Assembly: GCA_019096065.1 (NCBI GenBank)
Contig: JAGUCH010000002.1
Coordinates: forward strand, 14,334,501-14,398,500
Length of the DNA: 64,000 nt
Reading direction: 5' to 3'
Source of the DNA: Paracyclopina nana
Lineage: Eukaryota; Arthropoda; Copepoda; Cyclopoida; Cyclopettidae
Part shown: one piece after another, positions 32,116-44,284 of the stretch
How the letters are laid out: every line of letters starts with the position of its first letter
How positions within the stretch are numbered: the stretch's first letter is position 1
Position numbers and translations under genes: made by a program
The notes under the pieces: generated by a model
Told to the model about the DNA's origin: nothing
What the model saw: only the letters and a program-made list of their open reading frames with translations
Database searches by the model: none

Positions 32116-34972
32116 TTACAACGTGCCATAGTAGTCTCTACACTCGTCATACCAAAAGAAGATCTTGTCAACGTCAGCACCTGTCAATTGCTGGCACTGA
32201 CACAAGCTCGTATTGTCACTCCAGCATAGGATGATTTGTATGATCCAAGACAAGCTGTCATTACTCTTATTACGGCCAAATATTGAGCCTTCTCGCACGC
32301 TGATTTGCGCGTGCTCTTTGTTTTTGGGACATGTCCAGGCGACTCCATCAAATTGAGACTCGTCCTCTTCAATAGTCATTGTGCTATGGCAATCCTTGAC
32401 TGTGCACTCAGGGGGCGTTTTCCGCAGAAAACCCTCTCTCTGCAGCCATTTTATAAATGACAACTGACCCTCTTTTACTTTTTCATTCATTGCTTCTATC
32501 GTCACTGCCTCAAAGTTGGGCTTTGTTGCTTCGTCTTTTTTCTTCTCGAGGCTCGCTCTCGTTCGTTTTTTAGGGCTTTCTTCAACAGCCTCAGCTTGCT
32601 GATCGGTATCTTTTCTAGTCCGCTTTGAAGAAGGTTTAGCTGGTTCTGTCGGCGATGAGTCTTTGGTGATTGATTCGTCTCGTTTGGATTGTTTTGTGTT
32701 CGTTGGTGCTATACGAGGCATTGACTCCTGCTCAAGCTCTTGTTCTGGCTCTTTCTTAACTCGTTTGGAAATTCGTAACGGTGCCTCTGGTTTTTCCAAG
32801 CCATTGCTGTCATCGTTACTTTCATGCTGCTCTTCTGGTTCATTTTCAAAATAAACAGCTGGTCTGAGGTTGAGGAGAATGCCAAATGAATGGAGGCTTC
32901 GCAATGCCCCCTCAAATTGGCGAAGCTGTGTCTTTCCATCGAGCGTAACTTTGCCAGTGTATAAGGCCTCTACAACAAGCCTTAGAATTGTGCCATTTAC
33001 TCCACTCAATACGAGTGACGAGTCCTCTTCGCCCAAGTCCTGCAAGAAGTCAAGTCATTATTTATTTTGCTCAATGTTCCTATACTACCGTAAATGTACC
33101 CACCTCCATGATCCTTTTTAATTTTTGACTGTGGGCAGCCAGTATGAATTTGTGCACCTTGATGACACCGATTTCCTTTGGACGATTCGGAGTCTTTTTC
33201 GAGGCCACAAGAGTGATGTCGGTGAACTTTTGCCGCTCCAGGTCCTTGTGAAAGTACTCAAAAATGTCACTTATTCGGTTATCCTCTTTGACGCACCCCA
33301 ACGGGAAAACTTCGCAGCGGTCGGCGAAGGATTGATCAATGAGTACTTTGCAGGGCTTCAACGACTTGATAGACTCACTAGGAGCATCTATGGCTTTGGA
33401 GTAGGCTAGTCTAGGTGGGAACCAGTCACGTGTGTTCAGGAGGCTTCGCGGATAAAGGCCCTCGGAGACCATCGAGCTCAAGGGTATGAGCATAGGCAGC
33501 GGCTTCTTTTGGGGCTGCCCGTTTATGACAGGTGTGCCGGAGAGCACAATTTCATCAGAGCCAAACTGTTCACCAGAAAAGTTGGCAGTATTAGCGTTCC
33601 CCTTCGAGTCCACCACATATTCATTAGCGTCAAGACCATAATGCGCATATCCTCGGATCATGGCAATTCTCAGACAATTGCTGTACGTGTTGCCCAAGTA
33701 GCCTTCATATCTGTGACTCAGGTTCTTTATCTTGCTCCAGTCGATGATGTGGTTCGGCCACCAAACGGGCATAGAGGCTGGATTGCCGTAATTTGGCATC
33801 TGGCCTCGCCCGCAATGAAACCGAATCAGCTTGGCCAGACAAGTCCTGGTCAGAGAGCAGTTCATTTTGCCCACAGGAATGGGAAGTTTGGGTGGCATCT
33901 CTCCCATTTCCTCGTCGTCATCTTCGTTATTGAGATCTTCTTTGTAATCACCAGCGTTGTTATTTTGAGCAACAGTAGCTGGAATTAGATTTTGCAGCTT
34001 TGGTGGGATTGGCTCGATCGGCAGCGCTGGCAAAATGGGAATGAAAGAGGAGGTGGCCATGGGCAAAGTGGGCATTTTTGGGGGTGCAATTCCAGCAGCT
34101 GGAATGACTGGAAACATTCTCTGCTTTTCGCCAATGAGGCCCACAAGTGCACCCGGATTGGTCTCCAAGTACACCTCTGGGTCATAGCCATAGTAAGCAT
34201 AGGCTTGATTGATGGCAATCTTTAGCACATCTGTGTAAGACTTCGTGTCTGGCAGATAGGGTGGCTTGCCACGCAAGTCAACCATGTCCACCCATCGAAT
34301 CATGTCATTGGGCCACCATGGAGGCTCAGTGTCTGGTGAGCCGTACACAGGATTGTTGCCACACTGCTGGTACCGCAACAATTTAGCCAGAGAGGTCCGG
34401 GCTTGCACACAATTGATCTTGGACAGCGGCCTTGGCAACCGTGGTGGCTGCTTCAAGTAGAACTTTTTTGCGTCGAAATCCTCTGATATGAGTTGATGCT
34501 GATCTTCACTGATGATATTGACAATAGGCTCCACAAGAGGGTCACTGTCCGGCTCTAATTCGTTCTCGCCTAAAATGTAGGTTTTGGGGTCATATCCAAA
34601 AAACTGGTAGCCTCGCTCAATAGCAAGTTTCATCATCTCCGAGTACTGCAGGGGCTCAGTCATTGTTCTGGGTTTGGTGTGGACATCTGTCAGCCTCTCC
34701 CAAGGCCAATAAAAGTCAGGCCAAAAGGCCGGCTTCATGTCAGGGTTTCCATAATGAGGATTGTTGCCGCCATTGGCAGCTCTCAGGAGTTTCACTAGGT
34801 AAGTCCTGGCTTGCCTACAGTTCAGCTCTTGCACCGGGCGAGGCAGCTTTTCCAGCACGACCTGGTCGTCGCACTCGGGTATGTCGACAATGTTGCTCGA
34901 AAAAGCATGGTCATCGATCATGAGCTCATTCTCCTCCTCGCTGTCAGTGCGCTCGAGCTTGATGTTGTCCAT
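32116..34972 (-). CDS. Triple NRF1-type DNA-binding, BTB and transposase-type zinc protein
   Basis: Exons 34972-33104 and 33039-32116 give 930 residues with a 64-nt intron. Three repeats, about residues 43-133, 179-270 and 363-453, share the pattern LP-x-P...R-x2-L-x-K-L-R...G-N-x-P-x-YG-x-P...WWP...Y...A...Y-x2-YG-D-x2-Y. They resemble the second half of the NRF1/P3A2/EWG DNA-binding domain (human WWPEDIPWANV region). A BTB domain follows (about 565-680: FTDITLVASKK, VHKFILAAHSQKL, VVEALYTGKV). Then comes a Lys-rich, nuclear-looking linker. The last 120 residues have C-x4-C and C-x5-H followed by ISVREGSIFG and a helical part, like the zinc ribbon and HTH of IS1595/Merlin transposases. No catalytic DDE core is present. 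It is probably a transcription factor. Confidence 0.75.
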
Positions 34973-35480
34973 CTTGAATGCTACTGTTAATACTGGTCTT
35001 GTGCACACATGAAAGGTTAGAGCTTTTCAGGTAGGATGATGAGTAGAGTAGCAAACAAAACAAACAACAGGTCAAGCAACAACTAAGGAGATCCGGGTGC
35101 TGTAAAACAAAAAGTACAAGATGCGGTGTTGTGTGTACAAAAAGAGGGGAAGAAAAGCTCTAGCCTTTACGCTTTTGAAAAATGGAGCCCGATCGATAGA
35201 AAACCAACTGAACGTCGCGACGGCTGCTCTCTCGCGCGCGCCGCAGCTACTGGAAACCTAAGGACCAGCTGCCTTCAAACTTTCTAGCTAGCTTTCTGAC
35301 GCCACCATTTCGAAACAATGCACGGAATAGCGGGCTTACCTGATGCAAAAGGTCCGCGGCTTGAAATGGCCCGCACAATTATTGGCAAGATGTGGACGAC
35401 GTGAGCTTCGTCGAGGCGCAAAAAAAATCACGAATTCATAGGAGGCCGAAGAAAAGGACAATTACTGCTTTCTTTTCAGA
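34973..35480 (-). promoter_or_regulatory. 5' UTR intron and promoter region of the NRF1-BTB gene
   Basis: On the minus strand a good donor (GCATCAG then GTAAGC, GT ending near 35341) and an acceptor (TTAACAG, 16 nt before the ATG) suggest a 5' UTR intron of about 350 nt. GC-rich sequence with CG-dense runs at 35200-35260 lies inside that intron. Confidence 0.45.
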
Positions 35481-36068
35481 GGCACAGGGTGGAATTATGA
35501 AAGCTGCCAGCTACAGCTACAGCGGCGAAAAAGAGCCGTCCTGATCGACTACACACCATAGAGCTCCCGTCTGCAGCTGTAGACTGAAGTGACTGCTGAC
35601 GCAGTGCACCATGTCAGCTCATGAAATGTAGCCTCCATTATCACAAATGCTCTTATAATTAGCCTTAAAGTTGACCCTTTACACTTTGGCGAGCAAAAAT
35701 TATTCAAAATTGAATTATTTACAATCGTCAGCTTATAAATAATTCCTGTCAAATGTATTTTCATTCATTGATTTCCCGGACTTTTGACATATCAATGAAC
35801 AGAGCAACTCTTTTTAAGTCTATTAAAAGTACTTGAGAGGAGTCATGGTCACTTCATAGACTCATAAATATACTATGAATAATATTTACGATATGCTAGA
35901 GCTTTTAAGCAGCTTTTTGTTGATGAAGACAATTACAAAAGGTTCATATACGTTATTTCTGCGGGATCTAATATTAGCTTAGACCTAGAATTGATCAGTC
36001 GTCGACATTTGTTGATATTTTGAAAACAAAATTAAGAGGGGTCAGATCAAATTCTTTCTAAGTCCACT
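35481..36068. other. Intergenic, no gene seen
   Basis: AT-rich spacer between the divergent NRF1-BTB gene and RBBP5. A pyrimidine run and AG (ATTCTTTCTAAG) lie 6 nt before the RBBP5 ATG and could be a splice acceptor. Confidence 0.4.
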
Positions 36069-37944
36069 ATGAATCTTGAGTTACTTGGTGAGGTTTGATA
36101 TTTTTATGCATCGTGGTCGTTTGTATAAAGTGTTTCACATCTTCCAGAGTCATTCGGGCAAAATTATCCTGAAGAAAATGACGGATCTCTCGACTGCATC
36201 ACCATGGCTATCACCTGCCAGTTCAACCGCTTTGGCACCCTGTTAGCAGTTGGCTGCAATGACGGTCGCGTCGTTGTCTGGGATTTCCTCACCAGGGGCA
36301 TTGCCAAGATCATTCAAGCTCATGTGCATCCCGTCTGCTCACTCTCTTGGTCTCGAACGGGCCGACGAATGGTATCAGCCTCAACTGATAACTCGGTGTC
36401 TGTTTGGGATGTTGTCAACGGTGAATGCGAGCAGAGATTCAGGTACGAAATGCTAAAAAAAATTCTTAGGAGCAGCGTTCTAATGAAAGCAATATTTCTA
36501 GGTTCCCTTCGCCGGTGTTAAAGGTACAATTTCACCCTCGCAACGAAGATGAGATCCTTGTCACACCTATGAAACATGCTGCTATAGTCGTCACTTTGTC
36601 TTCTGACAGTTCGCCTGCTACCAATGGATCTCATAAATTAGTTCCCCTTGACGATGAGGTATTGTTAGTATTTTTAAAAGTCGAATAGGTTTTATCAACT
36701 TGCTATTAGAATGATCCCCAAATTGTGGCCTCCTATGACACTCGCGGAAAACATATATACACTGGGAATTCCCGTGGAAAGATTATGATCTTTGAGTGCA
36801 ACGAGGGCAACTTCAAGTTGGTCTCCAGCTTCAAAGTGACGCAACAAGCTTCGAGTACAACCGCTGTCAAAGGTATTGAATTTGCCCGGCGAAGTGGCAG
36901 TTTTCTTGTCAACACTGCTGACAGAGTCATTCGTGTGTACAGAACGTCTGACGTGCTCAACTTAAAGGATGGCAAGTGAGTGCACATCTTTGAATATCAA
37001 TCTATGGAAGCTTTTAACCATGGCTGTATGCTTACAGAGATCCAGAACCAGATCAGAAGCTGCAAGATCTTGTGAACAAGACAATGTGGAAAAAATGCTG
37101 CTTTTCCGGCGATGGGGAATATGTATGCGCTGGCTCAGCCAGGCAGCATGCATTGTACATTTGGGAAAAGTCCATGGGGAATCTTGTAAAAATTCTGCAC
37201 GGGACCAAAGGCGAAATTCTCTTGGACGTAGTAGTAAGTTCACCTCTCACTTGAATCTGCCAGTTTTAAATCAATGTCGATTCATTTTTCTCAAGTGGCA
37301 TCCTGTGCGACCCATAGTGGCATCCATTTCCCAAGGTGTCGTCACAGTCTGGGCTCAGCAACAAGTGGAGAACTGGTCTGCTTTTGCTCCTGATTTCAAA
37401 GAACTGGACGAAAATGTTGACTATGAAGAGAGGGAATCTGAATTCGACCTAGAAGACGATGACAAATCGGTCCAGCTCAACGAAGAAGAGAAGGCAGAGG
37501 ATGACGACGAAATTGAGGTTGACAAAAATGTGCCTATTCCTGCTTTTTGTAGCTCTGACGAAGAGGAGGAGGACAAAAAGGCCCTTCTCTATTTACCCAT
37601 AGCTCCTGAAATTGAAGACCCCGAGGACAATTGGGTGCCTGGCGTTGACCCTTCTCCCAATTCTTCTGAGGATGCTGGTTCAAAGCGATCCAATGCCGAC
37701 ACTTCCAAGGAGAATTCTAGCCCCAAAAAGAAAAAGCCGAAGACCACCGACATCGCCCTCGAAAACGCACCATTAGATGGTACATCTTTTTCTTACACTG
37801 CTGTATCCAGGATTATAATATCCTATTTTATTTTTAGAAGTGCATCCCATGGTGTCGAAAAGCTCATCAAAGGAGAAACCTGCACTCTCAAGTAAGCGCC
37901 AAACTGGTCGACCAAAAGGTAAAGACAAAGGGAAGAGCAAATAA
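36069..37944 (+). CDS. RBBP5: RBBP5, WD40 subunit of COMPASS/MLL methyltransferase complexes
   Basis: Seven exons: 36069-36087, 36148-36442, 36502-36658, 36710-36975, 37038-37233, 37296-37779 and 37838-37944, giving 507 residues (human 538). The 19-nt first exon encodes MNLELL. The WD40 propeller is very conserved ([70 protein letters not shown]). It is followed by the activation segment [16 protein letters not shown], which in mammals contacts ASH2L and MLL, an acidic hinge, [17 protein letters not shown], and a basic end with an AT-hook-like [15 protein letters not shown]5 is needed for H3K4 methylation. Introns are 51-62 nt. The stop overlaps an AATAAA. Confidence 0.96.
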
Positions 37945-38189
37945 AATGTTAAATATCACATGCAACTTATCATCAAAAATAAAGTGCCCCATTACAAAAT
38001 GTATTATCATTGCAAATATGTTGTACACGAGTTACTCCGTTATTTAAGGCAGGTTTTCCTACGTTTTAGCAAGGCCTTACTGACTCGTGCGCGCTCACAT
38101 TGCACATCTTTGATTAGCATTAGCTCTGAGCCCGAAAATAAAGTCATTTTCCGATTCGTGTTTGCGTTCAAGTATGTCTCGCTAATGAC

Positions 38190-38570
38190 AATGAGTGGAC
38201 CGTGCTTCACGCGTCAATTCCCGGTCAGGTAGGAATACATCGCAAAATTCATCTTGCCTAAATGAAGAGAACCGTGTTTTCCGCTGCGATGAACCGCCAA
38301 ACATCGCCAAATTCTGTTTCGACTTATGGAAGTGAACCGTGCATTCTGCTGCGATTAACGGTCAGACAGAAAGCAAAATTCCGTTTTGGCTTCAAGAAGT
38401 GAACTGTGTTTCCATCTGCGATTTTCGATCGAACTAACATCTCTTTCTACTTATTTTAAAAGTGAACCATGTTTTAGATTATCATCGAGAAATTCTGCGT
38501 GGACTCTCAAGTAATCCGTCGTTTTCGCTGCGAATGAACGGTCAATAAAGCATCTCGAATTTCTACGTTG
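38190..38570. repeat. Degenerate tandem repeat, about 70 bp
   Basis: About five diverged units contain AAGTGAACCGTG, CGCTGCGAT and a GGTCA-like segment, e.g. near 38268, 38330, 38396 and 38450. No coding potential is seen. Confidence 0.6.
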
Positions 38571-38899
38571 ATATGTGCCAAACTTTATATTAAATTGAGA
38601 CAAATGTTCTGCTACTTGAAAAATTGTCCCTCTGTATCTCTTTTCCTGGTCATCCTAGCAACATGTTTATGAAATAAAAAAGTTAGCCCTTTTGATTTTA
38701 AGAGGGGTCTTTGAAGCTCTATTCAGCTAAAAAAGCACGCCGAAGAGAGCTAGAGGTTTTTTAAGATTTTATGTTATGAGGAAGAATAGGCCAGGATTTT
38801 TAAACTACCACCAAACGAACCCTTGGGACATAAGCTTTCAGAAAATATATAGGTTTAGGGGTGGTTGACGAAGTCTAAGGTTAGGTTTTCTCTCAGGTC

Positions 38900-38945
38900 A
38901 ATGTGAGAAGTTGCACTTCTCTTTCTATATAAGTCTCTCGGTCCT
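38900..38945. repeat. Dispersed repeat also present at 44632 and 45030
   Basis: The segment with GCACTTCTCTTTCTATATAA then GTCTCT occurs here, at about 45037-45060, and inverted at about 44632-44662. It carries a TATATAAG box, so it may be a promoter-bearing fragment of a repeat family. Confidence 0.6.
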
Positions 38946-39378
38946 AACACCCTTATTTGGATGAAAAAACTTGGAATCAAAATCCAAAAAATTGAATTTC
39001 TAACAAAAACACCCTTATTTGGATAAAAAAATCTTGTAATCAAAATTTTAAAAAAATGAAATTTCCAACAAAAACACCCTTATTTTGGTAAAAAACTTGG
39101 AATCAAAATAAAAAATTGATATTCCCAACAAAAATACCCTTATCTGGATAAAAAAAATTGGAATCAAAATAAAAAATTGAAATTTCCAACAAAAATACCC
39201 TTATCTGGATAAAAAAACTTGGAATCAAAATAAAAAAATGAATTTCCAACAAAAAACACCCTTATTAGGATGAAAAAACTTAGAATTAAAAAAAAATTAA
39301 AATTTTCAGCAAAAAAACCCTTTTTTTGGATATAAAACTAATAAAAATAAATTTAATTTCCAACAAAAACACCCTATG
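38946..39378. repeat. Minisatellite, about 60-bp unit, seven copies
   Basis: Units begin ACACCCTTATTTGGAT, continue through an A-rich stretch with TTGGAATCAAAAT, and end with TTCCAACAAAA. Copies diverge towards 39378. Non-coding. Confidence 0.85.
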
Positions 39379-40571
39379 GAGCCTACTCAGCACAGTCAGC
39401 TGATTTCAAAACTGCTGAGTCAATTTCTCAGCACTTAAAATCTTGGAAAGGGTGGAATTTAGCAAAAGTTGCTAAGCACCCCAAATTATATGCCAATCTA
39501 AGTCTCCGTTCAATCAAAAAATTTTGCAAATAAATCAGTAAAGAAATAAAAATATTCAGAAAAGTCATTGAAGCAAAAGTTGTTGCAAATAAACCAAACA
39601 TCATTTTGACAAAGTCTCAGCATCAAGAATAAACTCAGCAACTAAAGAATAAGATACAGATTTGGGGAATGCTATATCATTTCAATGATGGTGCAGTTTG
39701 GGTGTATCTCTGAGTTGGCAATATGGATTTTCCTAAAAATTGGCATGCATACCAAGAACAAGATTCTAAGCTACTATTGTTTCAAGCACTTTTTTATTCA
39801 ATGACTTTTCACTAAATAAAATAATTAACTAGGTAAAGGCGTCCATAAATGGACAGCGGGGGGCGGGCCTACGGTTTTGAGCAAAAGTTTGTACTAATTT
39901 TGTACCATCATAATTGTTAATTATTTTTCTCTACCGGCAACCGAAAATCCCTGATAAGGTTTCGATTTCAAATTAGTTCTCAGTTTATTTCTCTTCCAAG
40001 GCTAGCACATAATAGGGAAAAACGAAATGAAAACAAAAATATTGGAAAAAAAATTTGACCAGGGCACAGTGGCTCATAATGCCTTCTGTACGCGCACGGG
40101 AAAAAAACTCGCGAAATCGTAGAAGTCAATTTTCATAGGGCCGTAAGCTAAAAACTAACATTCAGGGCTCCCAAGTCTGCAAATTTCCGCAGCCAATTTT
40201 GATGAATAATCGTTAAATGGGGTCTGATTGACCTCTCAGTCATAAAAGAACAATTCAATTCGATTCCAATCAAAAGTTATGGATGCCCAAAAAGGGGCAA
40301 AAATGGCTATTCTACCATTTTTCTTGCTGAACACTTTTTCAATCAAAGTTTGATTTTGAAGTCAAATTTGAACATGTATCTGTCAATTCAAACCATTTAT
40401 GGCTATTTTCATTGCCTAGAAGTCAACACAATTAGAAGTTGTAAATTGGTGGTTAAATGAGAATTTGGGCGATTTGGCGGATTTTCTCAAGGGAGTGAAA
40501 ATGGCTTTTTGACCCACTGTGCAGGGGAATCTTCTCATCTTCTTTTGAAGTTGAGATTGGGCTACTTTTTT
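39379..40571. other. AT-rich spacer with degenerate repeats, no gene
   Basis: Nothing protein-like is seen. The stretch 40160-40245 (CTGCAAATTTCCGCAGCC onward) has a direct relative at 42155-42231, just outside the inverted-repeat element that begins near 42236. Confidence 0.5.
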
Positions 40572-40900
40572 AGTCTGAATAGCCCTTGCAGTCTAGAACA
40601 GCCTCAAATTATCAGTCTTGAGTGGCATTAATTTGTAGTCTTGAGCAGCCGCAATTTACATTTTGAACAGCCTCAAATTACTGTCTTGAGCGGCCTCACT
40701 TTGTAGACTTGGGTCGCCTCAATTTATAGTCTTGGGTGGCCTCAATTTGTAGTCTTGAGCAGCCACAATTTGCGCCATGGAAAGTCCAAATTGTAAGCAA
40801 TTTGCGGTCTTGAACAGCCTCACTTTGTTGTCTTGAGCAGCCACAACTTGTAGTTTTGAGCAGCCCTGTATGAAGTCCAGAACAGCATGTTACAGTTTTA
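40572..40900. repeat. Minisatellite, about 23-bp unit
   Basis: Units resemble CTTGAGCAGCCTCAATTTGT followed by AGT; about a dozen diverged copies, with AGC, GGC and GTC variants in the centre. Non-coding. Confidence 0.75.
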
Positions 40901-41025
40901 GTTTTATATCATTGGTTAAAAATGTGCGATGCAAAATTGCAATGGCCGCATGGTGTCAATTGGCAGTGGTTCAAACTCAGTCTCGGTATTGAGCTAGAAG
41001 TAGAAGCGGGCAGCTGTACTCGGAC

Positions 41026-41940
41026 ATTCTTTCCTTGGATAGACTGCAACTGATCGCCCTTGGATAGACAAACAGAACTCATAGTCCCTGGATTGATGAG
41101 ACGGATCATCCTTGGATCGACTATGAAGACAAACAGTCCTTAGATCAATGAAACGAATAGTCTTTGGATTGACTAATATGACTTGGTGACAAGGTGAAAC
41201 AAAGGCCAAATAAAGGCCTTGTCAAAAATCACAATTTTGCTCAAGCAATTATTCACATTTCTCGATCTGATTTTTTGTATCAGCTAGCACTCTTGCATTA
41301 AGATAATTTTTCTCCTCTCCTTACATTGTTTTTTGTGCATTTTCTATAGGAGTTTTGGGCGTACATGAACAGGACATTAATGTGAAGCAAAGTCAAACTT
41401 TTGACTCATTGTGAGTATGCAAGAGCAAAAACTTACGCATCGCACTATACTTCTACTTAATTGCTAATTAAACCTGTAATTCCTGACTAAAGGCCCTTCT
41501 CATATTGCCGGAAATAGCTAAGCTAAGTAAAAATTAGCTAAGCTGAGGTAAAAATAGTTAAGCATCATAACTCTGATCAGAAGGTAGCAAGACCTGTCAA
41601 TGCAAGTACAGTATGTTTTCCCAGTCGGACCAAGGCTGATTCATCCTGTTGATGCAAGTGCTACCCATCTTTTTTCTATCCAAGGTTGGTCGATCTAAGG
41701 ACTATATGTTCTCTTGTCGATCCAAGTGCAGTTCATTTTTCTCATCTAACAAAATTCATGTCAGTCCTGGTCTATCCAAGGACTATGTGTTATAACAGTC
41801 AGTCCAAGGATGATCTGTCTTGTCAATCTGGGGACTGTCCATAGCAGTAGTTGATCCATGGATGATATGTTTTGTCAATACAAGGCCTGTTTGTTGTAGT
41901 CTATCCATAGATGATCCATTGTCGATCCAAGGGTAGGAGT
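41026..41940. repeat. Fold-back element with minisatellite arms
   Basis: About 41026-41190 carries repeats like ATCCTTGGATCGACTATGAA. About 41580-41940 carries the same family in the opposite orientation (GTCGATCCAAG, TCTATCCAAGGACTAT). The centre is AT-rich and unrelated. No gene is seen. Confidence 0.6.
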
Positions 41941-42235
41941 CCATAGAAGCCACAGACCCGCCAAGTGAGCATGTGTTGACTTGGGTCACTTTATGATGGA
42001 TCAAAATAGTAGGTCGAGTCCATCTTCGAATTTCAACCTGGGATATTTGGTGATTGTTAGAGAAAAATGAATCCCTATCACCCTCAACAAAAGTTAGACC
42101 CCGTGACAAATCCTTGATAGGTCAGTAATAATTAGTGAACCTCGCAAATAGCTTATTCCACAAATTTCTGCCGCCAAGTTTGATGAATAATCATTAAATG
42201 AATTGTTTCTGATTAACCCTCTCAGTCATAATTGA

Positions 42236-43286
42236 AAAGTAGCTGTCCACATTGGAACTAGTACAATTATTTGGGAGCCCTGTGTGTATACTTTCAGCAG
42301 GCAACCTGACATTTGGCAAGTGCATTCCTCTCCTCATCATGCATGATCATTATTGGCGCCATTTCTTGATTTTCCGCCAAATGACAGACCTCATTTTTCT
42401 CTGCTCCCAATTAACAAAATGAGCTGAATTTTTTGATTGTGACTCTTATTTTGCCAGGGCTACAATTTATATTAGCAACTTTTTTCCCGATTCTGATCCC
42501 AAAGGGTACTTGTTTATAAGCGTTTTTAGTATATTTGCAATATCTCTAGCAGGTCTTAGCCAAATAAGCTGATCACTGTGACAACACTGACTATGCTAGT
42601 GTAGCAGGGAGCGCGTCGGCCTACGGGTCGGCCGCTCGCTGCGCGCACTCGCCTCGGGCGCGCGGTAGTATAACGAGTAGTATAGTGTGATCATCAGTAA
42701 AGGAAATAAATTCACCGTATCGACACGTGTTGTCTACGGCCCAAGATTGACCTCTGCTAGCCTTCCAGGCCCGTCCCCGCTAGACGTAGCCTAGATCCGA
42801 GTAGTGGCTTGATAAGTCACAGTTGTATATCTCGACCTACTACACTAGTCTTTCTGATTACACTAAAGACGCTGGATGATGTAAGAGCGGCATGACATTA
42901 TTGGACCAATCAAAATCAGGTGCAAATTTGCAATGACCAATCAGAAGTAAGTATTTTGTTGTCGTGTCTGTCATTGCAAAACGAGACAATTTTTTTACTA
43001 AAAACGCTTATAAACAAGTACCCTTGGGGGTCCGAATAAAAAAAAAGTCATTAATACAAATTGTAGCCCTGGCAAAATGGGAGCCGCGCACAAAAATTCA
43101 ACTCTTTTTGTTTCTTGAGAGCAGAGAAAAATAGAAGTCTTGGTGGGGAAAAAAATGGCCCAAATAAAGATCATGCACAATTGGGAGAGGAATGCACGTG
43201 CCAAACTTCAGGTTGCCTGCTCAGTATATGCACAGGGCTTACAAAAAATCATACTAGTTCCAATGTGGATGTCTCCTTTTCATTTG
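42236..43286. mobile_element. Long inverted-repeat element, non-autonomous
   Basis: About 300 bp at the left (42236-42560) and right (42980-43286) are imperfect inverted copies. Shared blocks include TCCACATTGGAACTAGTA, GGCAACCTGA, TTTTGCCAGGGCTACAATTT and GGGTACTTGTTTATAAGCGT. No transposase frame lies between. A solo LTR has inserted in its centre. The superfamily cannot be named because the ends are degraded. Confidence 0.75.
42600..42844. mobile_element. Solo LTR
   Basis: 245 bp starting TGTAGCAGG and ending CCTACTACA, flanked by a 4-bp duplication CTAG (42596-42599 and 42845-42848). It is GC-rich at its start and holds an AATAAA near 42708. The size, TG...CA ends and duplication fit a solo LTR left by recombination. 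It is unrelated in sequence to the LTRs at 455 and 4803. Confidence 0.7.
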
Positions 43287-43917
43287 ATTCTGCTAAATGA
43301 GGAGGGTGGGCCTTCCGCCCACTCCCTAATTACTATGTAATGGCAAGCCTATGGCCTGCCCTAAAGTGTTCAATTAAGTAGAAGATAATTTGATTCCGCT
43401 AAATGTGAAGGGTGGGCCTTCAGCCCACTCCCTAATTACTATGTAATGGCAAGCCTACGGCCTGCCCTAAAGTGTTCAAGTAGCAGATAATTTGATTCCG
43501 CTAAATGTGGAGGGTGGGCCTTCCGCCCACTCCCTAATTACTATGTAATGGCAAGCCTATGGCCTGCCCTAAAGTGTTCAATAAAGTAGAATATAATTAG
43601 ATTCCGCAAAATGTGAAGCTATGTAATGGCAAGCCTGCGGCCTGCCCTAAAGTGTTCAATTAAGTAGCAGATGATTTGATTCCGCTAATTGTGGAGGGTG
43701 GGCCTTTGGCCCACTCCCTTATTACTATGTAATGGCAAGCCTACAGCCTGCCCTAAAGTGTTCAATTAAGTAGCAGATAATTTGATTCCGCTAAATGTGG
43801 AGGGTGGGCCTTCAGCTCACTCCACAATTACTATGTAATGGCAAACCTACAGCATACCATTGAAGCTTCATGTTAATTGGCAGGCCTACGGCCTGTCCTA
43901 TAGTGTTCAATTAAGTT
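43283..43917. repeat. Tandem repeat of about 105 bp with two hairpins per unit
   Basis: Six to seven units of 102-106 bp begin GATTCCGCTAAATGTG. Each has hairpin one (GTGGGC, 5-nt loop, GCCCAC; at 43306, 43412, 43514, 43698 and 43804) and hairpin two (GGCAAGCC, 3-nt loop, GGCCTGCC). The unit near 43600 has lost hairpin one. Units end AAGTGTTCAATTAAGTAG. Non-coding. Confidence 0.9.
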
Positions 43918-43949
43918 AGTATCAGATAAAATTGTGGATAAAGTATGTG

Positions 43950-44021
43950 TCTCAGGTGGCTCACTGGTAGAGTGTCTGGCTGCAAAACAGACTGTACCAG
44001 GTTCGAATCCCGCAGGGGTCA
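43950..44021 (+). repeat. tRNA-derived sequence, Cys(GCA)-like, degenerate
   Basis: It has a box A (TGGCTCACTGG) and a box B (GGTTCGAATCC) and the correct tRNA spacing of 72 nt. The loop CTGCAAA reads a GCA anticodon. The D arm pairs, but the acceptor stem does not and the T stem pairs only 3 of 5. It is therefore a pseudo-tRNA or SINE head rather than a working tRNA gene. Confidence 0.6.
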
Positions 44022-44148
44022 GAGAGATTTTTCCATTTTTCTGGACCACAATTTACTTCCTGGTCGATATCCTGGTTGATATCCTGGTACAGTTTCCTGG
44101 TACGGGTTCCTGTCTGGAAATTGGATTCTGACATAGGTCACAGCAAAA

Positions 44149-44184
44149 TGCAAAATGCAAAAAAAATGCAAAATGCAAAAAAAT

Positions 44185-44219
<35 letters not shown>

Positions 44220-44284
44220 CCAAAAAAAAAAAATGCAAAAAAATGCAAAAAAAATGCAAAAATGCAAAAAAAATGCAAAAATGC
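44149..44284. repeat. A-rich simple repeat
   Basis: Runs of A broken by ATGC, in units such as ATGCAAAAAA, with one long run of A near 44185-44216. It follows the tRNA-derived sequence and may be a SINE tail. Confidence 0.85.

Noticed and set aside
38946-39378. CRISPR array
   Set aside because: Units are head-to-tail without unique spacers of constant length, and the genome is animal.
43950-44021. Functional tRNA-Cys gene
   Set aside because: The acceptor stem does not pair and the T stem has two mismatches.
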